From positions 62,001-126,000 of the forward strand of contig SMDA01000004.1 of NCBI GenBank assembly GCA_004346645.1: a stretch of DNA of 64,000 nucleotides, in the 5' to 3' direction. Positions 57,742-64,000 of the stretch are shown piece by piece (position 1 is the stretch's first letter; every line of letters begins with the position of its first letter). The position numbers were made by a program, and so were the translations under genes. The notes below the pieces were generated by a model, which worked only from the letters and a program-made list of their open reading frames with translations, made no database searches and was not told where the DNA came from. Source of the stretch: Gulbenkiania mobilis (lineage in GTDB: Bacteria > Pseudomonadota > Gammaproteobacteria > Burkholderiales > Chromobacteriaceae).

Positions 57742-60501
57742 TCAGTGGGCCGCCTCCCAGCTGTCCCCGAAGCCTACTTCTGCGAGGAGCGGCACCTTGA
57801 GCGCCGCCACCCCGGCCATCAGTGCGGGCAGGCGCTCGGCAATCAGGGCCTGCTCTTCCCGGGGTACTTCCAGCACCAGCTCGTCATGCACCTGCATTAC
57901 CAAGCGGCTGGCCAGTCCTTCCGCATTCAGCCAGCGGTGCACCGCGATCATGGCCAGCTTGATCAGGTCGGCAGCTGTTCCTTGCATGGGGGCGTTGATG
58001 GCCGCCCGCTCGGCGGCGGCACGGCGCCCCGCATTGCTGGCCCGGATCTCGGGCAGGTAAAGGCGACGGCCGAACACGGTCTCCACATAACCCTGCTCTC
58101 GTGCCGATTCCCGGGTGCGCTGCATGTAATCAGCCACCCCCGGGTAACGCATGAAGTAGCGGTCGATATACTGCTGTGCAGCCACCCGCTCGATGCCGAG
58201 CTGTGCTGCCAGCCCGAAAGCACTCATGCCGTAGATCAAGCCGAAATTGATCGCCTTGGCAGCACGCCGCTGGTCGCTGCTGACCGCATCCAGCGCCACG
58301 CCGAACACCTCGGCGGCCGTGGCGCGGTGGATGTCCTCGCCGCTGGCAAAAGCGCGCAGCATACCCGGGTCATCGGACAGGTGGGCCATGATGCGCAGCT
58401 CCACCTGCGAATAGTCGGCCGAAACGATGAGGTGGCCGGGGGGGGCCACAAAGGCCTCACGCACCCGCCGTCCTTCAGGGGTACGCACTGGGATGTTCTG
58501 CAAGTTGGGGTCGGAACTGGCCAGCCGGCCGGTAACGGCGACCGCTTGGGCATAGTTGGTGTGCACCCGCCCGGTCTCGGGCCGGATCAGCGCCGGCAGC
58601 TTGTCGGTGTAGGTGGACTTGAGCTTGGACAGCCCCCGGTACTGCAGAATCAGCCGCGGCAGGGGATGGTCGAGCGCCAGCTTCTCCAGCACCTCTTCGT
58701 CGGTAGAATAGCCACCCGAGGCGGTCTTGCGCACCCCTTTGGTGTCGATGCCCAGCTTGCCAAACAGGATCTCCTGCAACTGCTTGGGAGAGTTGAGATT
58801 GAAGGGCTGACCTGCCATCTCGTGTGCGCGCCGCTCCACCTCCAGCATCTCCCGGCCCAGCTCGTGGCTCTGCTGTGCCAGCTTGTCGCGGTCGATGAGC
58901 ACCCCGGTACGCTCCATCGCGAACAGCACATCCGCCACCGGCAGTTCAATGGTGCGGTATACCTCGGCCAAGCGGTCCGTCATCTTGCCGGCGAGCGTGC
59001 TGTTGAGGCGCAACACAATATCGGCATCCTCTGCCGCATAGCGGGTGGCAGTGTCCACGTCCACGTCGGCAAAACCGATCTGGCGCGCACCCTTGCCGCA
59101 GATCTCCTCATACGTGATCGTGGTTTCCCCCAGATGGCGCCGGGCCAGGTCATCCATGTTGTGCGTGAGGTGGCTTTCGATCACGTACGACGCCAGCAGG
59201 GTGTCATCGACGATGCCCCGCAGGGTGATGCCGTGGTTGGCAAACACATGCCGGTCGTACTTGAGGTTCTGCCCCAGCTTGCCGGCTTTCGGGTCCTCCA
59301 GCCACGGCCTGAGCCGGGCCAGCGTAACTTCGCGATCCAGCTGATCGGGCGCCCCGGGGCCGTGATGCGCCAGCGGCACATAGGCCGCATGACCGGGCTC
59401 CACCGAGAAGCTCAGGCCAACGATTCGGGCATCCAGTGCATTGAGGCTGGTGGTTTCGGTATCGAGCGACACCCGCTCCGCCGCCTCAAGCCGAGCGATC
59501 CAGGCCTCCAGCGCCGCTTCGGTGAGCACGGTCTCGTAATGGCGCTCGATTGCTGCCTGGGGCGCAGGGGCCGCCTCGCCGGCGGCCGGCGGTGCAAAAA
59601 AATCGCCCGGAGGGTTGGCCGAAGCCTCCGCCCCCGCTTCGGCCAACCCTTCGCTGGCCTCACGCAGCCAGCTGCGGAATCCGAAGCGCTGGAACAGCTC
59701 CACCAGTCGCGGCTGGTCGCGCGGCTGGTGACGCAGCGCCTCCAGATGCGGCAGGTGCTCGGCGAGCGTGACATCGCACTTGATGGTGATGAGCTCGCGT
59801 GCCGTCGGCAGCCAGGACAGGGCTGCACGCAGGTTCTCGCCCACCTTGCCGCCCACCTGGTCCGCATGTGCAATGAGGTTGTCGAGCGTACCGTACTCCT
59901 CCAGCCACTTCACTGCGGTCTTGGGCCCGCACTTTTCCACGCCTGGCACGTTGTCCACCTTGTCACCCACCAGGACCAGGTAATCAACGATGCGCTCCGG
60001 TGGCACGCCGAACTTGGCCTTTACGCCGGCCTCATCCAGCGTCTCGTTGGTCATGGTGTTGACCACGGTCACGCTCGGAGAGACCAGTTGGGAGATGTCC
60101 TTGTCGCCGGTGGAGATGATCACCCGCATCCCTGCGGCGGTGGCCTGGCAGGCCAGCGTGCCGATCACGTCGTCCGCCTCCACGCCAGGCACCACCAGCA
60201 TCGGCCACCCCGAGGCTTGCACCACCTCGTGCACCGCCGTAATCTGGCTGGCCAGCTCGTCCGGCATCGAGGGACGGTTGGCCTTGTAGTCGGCATACAG
60301 GTCGTCGCGAAAAGTCTTGCCTTTGGCGTCGAATATGCAGGCGCTATAATCGAAGGCGACCTCCCTTTCCAGCCTCCGGAGCATGTTCACCATGCCGTAG
60401 ATGGCCCCTGTGGGCAGCCCTTCGGGCGAGCGCAGGTCCGGCATGGCATGAAAGGCGCGATAAAGATAAGAAGAGCCGTCAATCAATAACAGTGTTTTCA
60501 T
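57742..60501 (-). CDS. polA: DNA polymerase I
   Basis: A 919-residue repair and Okazaki-fragment polymerase with all three activities. The 5' nuclease domain (1-280) starts MKTLLLIDGSSYLYRAFHA and has VPGVEADDVIGTLA. The 3'-5' exonuclease has VSLDTETTSLNALDA near 350, LGQNLKYDRHV and TRYAAEDADIVLRL, so its metal ligands look intact. The polymerase has RLASSDPNLQNIPVRT, SADYSQVELRIMAHLS, RRAAKAINFGLIYGMS (O-helix) and VMQVHDELVLEV. The linker near residues 284-297 is Ala/Gly-rich and is encoded by two facing repeat copies. The start at 60501 leaves 13 nt to the divergent LOG gene; an upstream ATG at 60531 would overlap it. Confidence 0.97.
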   Translation of the reverse strand: MKTLLLIDGSSYLYRAFHAMPDLRSPEGLPTGAIYGMVNMLRRLEREVAFDYSACIFDAKGKTFRDDLYADYKANRPSMPDELASQITAVHEVVQASGWPMLVVPGVEADDVIGTLACQATAAGMRVIISTGDKDISQLVSPSVTVVNTMTNETLDEAGVKAKFGVPPERIVDYLVLVGDKVDNVPGVEKCGPKTAVKWLEEYGTLDNLIAHADQVGGKVGENLRAALSWLPTARELITIKCDVTLAEHLPHLEALRHQPRDQPRLVELFQRFGFRSWLREASEGLAEAGAEASANPPGDFFAPPAAGEAAPAPQAAIERHYETVLTEAALEAWIARLEAAERVSLDTETTSLNALDARIVGLSFSVEPGHAAYVPLAHHGPGAPDQLDREVTLARLRPWLEDPKAGKLGQNLKYDRHVFANHGITLRGIVDDTLLASYVIESHLTHNMDDLARRHLGETTITYEEICGKGARQIGFADVDVDTATRYAAEDADIVLRLNSTLAGKMTDRLAEVYRTIELPVADVLFAMERTGVLIDRDKLAQQSHELGREMLEVERRAHEMAGQPFNLNSPKQLQEILFGKLGIDTKGVRKTASGGYSTDEEVLEKLALDHPLPRLILQYRGLSKLKSTYTDKLPALIRPETGRVHTNYAQAVAVTGRLASSDPNLQNIPVRTPEGRRVREAFVAPPGHLIVSADYSQVELRIMAHLSDDPGMLRAFASGEDIHRATAAEVFGVALDAVSSDQRRAAKAINFGLIYGMSAFGLAAQLGIERVAAQQYIDRYFMRYPGVADYMQRTRESAREQGYVETVFGRRLYLPEIRASNAGRRAAAERAAINAPMQGTAADLIKLAMIAVHRWLNAEGLASRLVMQVHDELVLEVPREEQALIAERLPALMAGVAALKVPLLAEVGFGDSWEAAH
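59612..59649. repeat. Inverted pair of uptake-like repeats inside polA
   Basis: AGGGTTGGCCGAAGC and its perfect complement GCTTCGGCCAACCCT face each other across about 10 nt, together able to form a 15-bp hairpin inside the polA linker. Each arm contains a perfect GGTTGGCCGAA (59613-59623 and 59638-59648). Confidence 0.9.
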
Positions 60502-60514
60502 AGAGGCATTCAGT

Positions 60515-61243
60515 ATGAGCTTGGTCGACAAGCTGCCGCCGACGAGCGACCGCTACGATTCGATGCAGCGTTTCCGCGCACGGGAAGCGTGGCACGTCAT
60601 GAAGATCCTGTCCGAATTCGTCGAATCGGCCGAGGAGCTGAATGCGGTGACACCGGCCGTGAGCATCTTCGGCAGCGCCCGGATTCCGCGTGATCATCCG
60701 TATTATAAGCTCACCGAGGACATCGCCCGCCTGTTGTCGGATTCCGGCTTTTCGGTCATCTCCGGTGGGGGCCCCGGTATCATGGAGGCAGCCAACAAAG
60801 GCGCCTTTTTCGGCAAGAGCCCGTCGGTGGGGCTCAACATCGTGCTGCCGCACGAGCAGCGCGGCAACGAGTACCAGGATCTGGCCATCAGCTTCAACCA
60901 CTTCTTCTCGCGCAAGGTAATGTTCGTGAAGCATGCGGTGGCCTATGTGGTGATGCCCGGCGGCTTCGGCACGCTCGACGAACTGTTCGAGGCCCTGACG
61001 CTGGTGCAGACCGGCAAGAGTCGCAAGATTCCCATCATCCTCTGCGGCAGCGCCTTCTGGGGCGGCCTGCTCGACTGGGTGCGCGACCGCCTGGCGGGCG
61101 AAGGCATGATCAATCCTGCCGACCTGGCGCTGGTGGAACTCCTGGACGAGCCACGTCAGATCGTGGACACCATCTTCAAGCATTATGAAACCCGCGGCTT
61201 CGAGGCATCGCCTGAAGAGCGCGAGCAACTTCTCAATCTGTAA
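60515..61243 (+). CDS. LOG-family nucleotide 5'-monophosphate hydrolase-like protein
   Basis: A 242-residue Rossmann-like protein of the LOG/TIGR00730 family, related to cytokinin-activating or nucleosidase enzymes. AVSIFGSARIPRDHPYY lies near residue 48, VISGGGPGIMEAANKGAF near 81, and the family motif MPGGFGTLDELFEAL near 148. GAGG stands seven bases before the ATG. It diverges from polA with only 13 nt between start codons and is followed by a DUF2782 gene and thrB. The physiological substrate is unknown. Confidence 0.88.
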   Translation: MSLVDKLPPTSDRYDSMQRFRAREAWHVMKILSEFVESAEELNAVTPAVSIFGSARIPRDHPYYKLTEDIARLLSDSGFSVISGGGPGIMEAANKGAFFGKSPSVGLNIVLPHEQRGNEYQDLAISFNHFFSRKVMFVKHAVAYVVMPGGFGTLDELFEALTLVQTGKSRKIPIILCGSAFWGGLLDWVRDRLAGEGMINPADLALVELLDEPRQIVDTIFKHYETRGFEASPEEREQLLNL

Positions 61244-61265
61244 GACCGCCAGAAAGGAGCGTGCC

Positions 61266-61583
61266 ATGCGCCGCCTCAGCCTGTTCATTGTCAGTGCCGC
61301 TGCAGCCCTCAGCCTGCAGGCCCGCGCCGAAACCACGCCCGTGCCGGCCCCCCCTCAGGTGGCCGTGGACCCGGCCACGGCCGAGCCCGAAGTCAAGATC
61401 ATCAAGCGCGGCGAGGACACCATCGAGGAATACCGCCTCAATGGCCACCTGTACATGGTGAAGATCACACCTTCGGTGGGCCTGCCCTACTACCTGATGG
61501 ACGAGGAAGGCAACGGCCAGATGCGCCAAATCGACCCTGTGCGGCGCGTGATCATACCGCAGTGGGTTCTGCTGCGGTTCTAA
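61266..61583 (+). CDS. DUF2782 small secreted protein
   Basis: A 105-residue protein with a signal peptide (MRRLSLFIVSAAAALSLQARAE). The conserved DUF2782 core is EVKIIKRGEDTIEEYRLNGHLYMVKITPSVGLPYYLMDEEGNGQ, then RVIIPQWVLLRF. Function is unknown; in betaproteobacteria the family is often found beside polA and thrB, as here. AAAGGAG stands before the ATG at 61266. Confidence 0.85.
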   Translation: MRRLSLFIVSAAAALSLQARAETTPVPAPPQVAVDPATAEPEVKIIKRGEDTIEEYRLNGHLYMVKITPSVGLPYYLMDEEGNGQMRQIDPVRRVIIPQWVLLRF

Positions 61584-61593
61584 CGGGGGCCTC

Positions 61594-62532
61594 ATGTCGG
61601 TTTACACCACGGTGAGCGAGGCCGAGCTCGCGGCCTGGCTGTCCCGCTACGCACTGGGCGAGCTGGTCAGCCTCAGAGGCATCGCAGCGGGGATCACCAA
61701 TACCAACTACTTCGTCACCACCACCCACGGGCGCTATGTGCTCACCCTGTTTGAGGTGCTGCGGCTGGAGGACCTGCCGTTCTACCTCGGGCTAATGAGC
61801 CATCTGGCCCGGCATGGTGTAGCCTGCCCCGCCCCGGTGGCCGACCACAACGATGCCTTCGCCTCGCTGCTGGCGGGCAAGCCCGCTTGCCTCGTCACCT
61901 GTCTGGACGGTCAGGACGTCTCCACGCCCAGCGCTGCGCAGTGCCGCGCGGTGGGCGAGATGCTGGCCCTGATGCATCGGGCAGGTGACACCTACCCCGA
62001 GCGGATGCCCAACCCGCGTGGCCCGGCCTGGTGGAGCCGTACCGCCAGCGGGCTCTACCCGTTTCTGAACGAAGACGAAGCCGCGCTGCTGCGTGATGAG
62101 GTGGCCTATCAGGAGGCACACCGTTTCGATGCCCTGCCCTCGGGTGTGATCCACGCCGACCTGTTCCGCGACAACGTGCTAATGCAGGGCGAGACGATTG
62201 CCGGCTTCATCGACTTCTACTATGCCTGCAACGATCTTTTGGCCTACGACGTGGCGATTGCGCTCAACGACTGGGCACGGCGGGATGATGGCAGCATTGA
62301 CGCCGAGCTGGCCCGCGCCCTTATTGCAGGCTACCAGTCGGTACGCCCGTTCATCGAGGCCGAGCGCGATACCTGGCCGGTGATGCTGCGTGCGGCAGCC
62401 CTGCGCTTCTGGGTGTCCCGCCTGCTGGACTTCCACCAGCCGCAGGCAGGTGAGCTCACCTACACCAAGGACCCGGGCGTGTTCCGGCACCTGCTGGAGG
62501 CCCATCGGACGCGCAGCGATTTCTGGCTTTAA
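61594..62532 (+). CDS. thrB: Homoserine kinase (APH-fold, ThrB2 type)
   Basis: Phosphorylates homoserine for threonine synthesis. The 312-residue product belongs to the aminoglycoside-phosphotransferase-like ThrB of pseudomonads and betaproteobacteria rather than the GHMP type. ITNTNYFVTTTHGRYVLTLFE lies near residue 35, the catalytic loop GVIHADLFRDNVLM near 185 and the Mg-binding GFIDFYYACNDLLAYDVAIALNDW near 205. It starts 10 nt after the DUF2782 gene. Confidence 0.94.
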   Translation: MSVYTTVSEAELAAWLSRYALGELVSLRGIAAGITNTNYFVTTTHGRYVLTLFEVLRLEDLPFYLGLMSHLARHGVACPAPVADHNDAFASLLAGKPACLVTCLDGQDVSTPSAAQCRAVGEMLALMHRAGDTYPERMPNPRGPAWWSRTASGLYPFLNEDEAALLRDEVAYQEAHRFDALPSGVIHADLFRDNVLMQGETIAGFIDFYYACNDLLAYDVAIALNDWARRDDGSIDAELARALIAGYQSVRPFIEAERDTWPVMLRAAALRFWVSRLLDFHQPQAGELTYTKDPGVFRHLLEAHRTRSDFWL

Positions 62533-62573
62533 CAGGCTTGGCCGAACCCGGTCGGACAGGCGTCTGGCCGGGT

Positions 62574-63455
62574 TCATTCCTCTTCGGGCTCAAGGCTAAG
62601 GAAGGCTTCCAGCCCCCGCCCGGCCCGTCGCGCCTGGTGGCGTACGAGGTATAACGTGCGCGACAGCGGGGGCAGCGGCGTTTCGAGTTCGACCAGCCGC
62701 CCGCTCTTCAGCCATTCCTCCACCACATGCCGAGACAGGCAGCTAATGCCCAGCCCGGCCGCCACGGTACGCTTGATGGCTTCGGAGTTGCCCAACTCCA
62801 TCACCCTTCCCAGACAGGTCAGGTGCGGCAACAGCAGGCGCTCCACTTCCTCCCGCGTGCCCGACCCACTCTCACGCAATACCCACTCGGCCGCTGCCAG
62901 TGTCTCCAGACTCAACGGGTGTCCGGCAAGCGGATGCTCAGCAGCCGCGAACACACACATGCGGTCCTCCCGCCACGGAACGACCTGGAGCGCAGGATGA
63001 TGGGCGGGGCCTTCGATGAAGCCTGCATCGACCCGAAACGCGGTGACGGCCTCCACCACATCAGCGGTGTTGGCCACCAGAAGCTCCACACGCGCCTGGG
63101 GATAGCGCAGGCGGAAGCGGGCCAGCCGCTCGGGCAGAAGGTAGTTGCCGATGGTGGTGCTCGCCGCCAAGCGCAGATGTAGCGCTCCCTCGCGGGTGAA
63201 CAAGTCCTGCATCGCGCCGGCCTCGTCCAAGAGTGCCTGGGCGCGCGGCCACAGCAGCCGCCCCTGTTCATTGAGCACCAGCCGCCGGCCCACCCGATCG
63301 AACAGGGGCACCGACATCCCCCCCTCCAGATTGGCCAAGGCTTGGCTGGCAGCCGACTGCGTCAGTCCAATGTAGTCAGCCGCTGCGGTAACAGTGCCGA
63401 CCTCTGCCACGGCAACAAACACTTCCAGTTCACGCAGACTGATGCGCAGGCGCAT
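62574..63455 (-). CDS. LysR-family regulator of the divergent yeiH-like gene
   Basis: A 293-residue LysR-type activator. The N-terminal helix-turn-helix is LRELEVFVAVAEVGTVTAAADYIGLTQSAASQALANLEGGM (residues 6-46) and the effector domain begins LRLAASTTIGNYLLPERLARF. It resembles YeiE/CysL-type regulators paired with YeiH proteins. Divergence from the yeiH-like gene with a palindrome between them supports autoregulation plus control of that gene. Confidence 0.9.
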   Translation of the reverse strand: MRLRISLRELEVFVAVAEVGTVTAAADYIGLTQSAASQALANLEGGMSVPLFDRVGRRLVLNEQGRLLWPRAQALLDEAGAMQDLFTREGALHLRLAASTTIGNYLLPERLARFRLRYPQARVELLVANTADVVEAVTAFRVDAGFIEGPAHHPALQVVPWREDRMCVFAAAEHPLAGHPLSLETLAAAEWVLRESGSGTREEVERLLLPHLTCLGRVMELGNSEAIKRTVAAGLGISCLSRHVVEEWLKSGRLVELETPLPPLSRTLYLVRHQARRAGRGLEAFLSLEPEEE

Positions 63456-63479
63456 GCGCCTCTCCCAAATAATCGGTAT

Positions 63480-63494
63480 TTCTTATTATAAGAA
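63480..63494. promoter_or_regulatory. Palindromic site between lysR and yeiH-like genes
   Basis: TTCTTATTATAAGAA is a perfect 7+1+7 palindrome with T-N11-A spacing typical of LysR binding sites, 24 nt from the lysR start in an AT-rich divergent region. Confidence 0.55.
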
Positions 63495-63581
63495 GAAATT
63501 TTATCTGTTTTTCTGATTTAAACGGCCCGCGTATCGTCTTGGCTGTCTGCTTCCGGGAGGAAGCCCATCAGGGACAGAACG

Positions 63582-64000
63582 ATGAATGCTTTGCGCTTGG
63601 TTTTACCGGGGGTGTCGCTCAGTGTGGCGATCGCCCTCTTGGCAGACTGGTCGGCCCGGCTGCCCGGCCCGCAGTCGCTAGGGCTCTCCGCCCTGACTCT
63701 GGCCATTCTCGGCGGCATGCTGCTCGGCCATACCGTTTACCCGAGGCTGGCGGGCATGTGCACCGCAGGGGTAGCGCTGGCCAAGACACGGCTGCTGCGG
63801 CTGGGGATCGTGCTCTATGGCTTCCGGCTGACCTTCCAGGCCGTAACCACCGTGGGATGGGCGGGCGTACTGATCGACGCGCTGGTGCTGTCCAGTACCT
63901 TTCTTCTCGCCTGGCAGGTGGGGCGGCGCCTGCTGGGGGTGGACGAGGAAAGCGTGATCCTGATTGGGGCCGGCAGCGCCATCTGTGGGGCTGCTGCGGT
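63582..64000 (+). CDS. YeiH/UPF0324-family membrane protein, cut by window end
   Basis: The first 139 codons of a polytopic membrane protein. It starts [23 protein letters not shown] and shows [20 protein letters not shown] near residue 66. The family signature [15 protein letters not shown] lies at the window edge. YeiH relatives are putative exporters, some linked to sulfite or sulfoacetaldehyde metabolism; function here is open. The frame is open through 64000. Confidence 0.88.
   Translation, partial: MNALRLVLPGVSLSVAIALLADWSARLPGPQSLGLSALTLAILGGMLLGHTVYPRLAGMCTAGVALAKTRLLRLGIVLYGFRLTFQAVTTVGWAGVLIDALVLSSTFLLAWQVGRRLLGVDEESVILIGAGSAICGAAA

Noticed and set aside
57565..60489. Open frame of 974 codons antisense to polA
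   Set aside because: It mirrors polA almost end to end, which is common in GC-rich genes. The translation is His/Arg/Gln-rich with no recognisable domain, and polA is unmistakable.

Overview
The window reads as one continuous piece of a GC-rich betaproteobacterial chromosome. Gene order and protein style point to the order Neisseriales, probably a Chromobacteriaceae-like genus: rplU-rpmA-obgE, ponA divergent from pilMNOPQ-aroKB, ftrABCD, metXW, and polA-LOG-thrB. This placement is inferred, because no rRNA is present. Coding density is very high and many genes overlap by 1-26 nt. I see no insertion sequence, phage gene, CRISPR array or replication origin, and no gene-free stretch longer than 300 bases.

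Layout. 1-4470: ribosomal proteins L21/L27 with obgE, octaprenyl diphosphate synthase, one tRNA-Arg(CCT), and a catalase-fold protein coupled to an MgtC-like membrane protein. 4539-14212: PBP1A diverging from the type IV pilus assembly and secretin operon pilMNOPQ, followed by aroK, aroB and a small FimV-like protein. 14240-26008: a dense minus-strand block for lipopolysaccharide, holding four GT9 heptosyltransferase-type genes, three GT4 glycosyltransferases, an O-antigen-ligase/polymerase-type membrane protein, a polysaccharide deacetylase and MsbA. 26025-29942: a regulatory phosphotransferase set (EIIA-Man, HPr, EI, with no sugar permease in view) and CysG.

30063-44564: a PAS/GAF/GGDEF diguanylate cyclase, a DUF3025 protein overlapping a YihY-type membrane protein, WrbA, AmpG, MetW-MetX, MsrP-MsrQ methionine-sulfoxide repair, Hsp20, YbaK, and the ferrous-iron uptake operon ftrABCD behind a Fur-box-like site. 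44680-51236: a Bcr/CflA exporter, an ArsC-like protein, and a MarR-controlled EmrAB/NodT tripartite efflux system. 51257-57508: a complete minor-pilin operon, fimT-pilV-pilW-pilX-pilY1-pilE/comP-like. 57742-64000: polA diverging from a LOG-family gene, DUF2782 and thrB, then a LysR regulator diverging from a YeiH-type membrane protein cut by the window end.

The most interesting signal is not a gene. The 11-mer GGTTGGCCGAA (reverse TTCGGCCAACC) occurs 23 times perfectly by my reading, on both strands, mostly inside genes, with further one-base and 9-mer variants. Base composition predicts far fewer than one. Density, strand balance and placement resemble the DNA uptake sequences of Neisseriaceae, but the motif is different and lacks their CTG core. 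The same window encodes the secretin/alignment complex, a full minor-pilin set, and a pilin whose central segment resembles ComP, the neisserial DUS receptor. I propose a candidate new DNA-uptake dialect with its receptor. This is inference from sequence and has not been tested.
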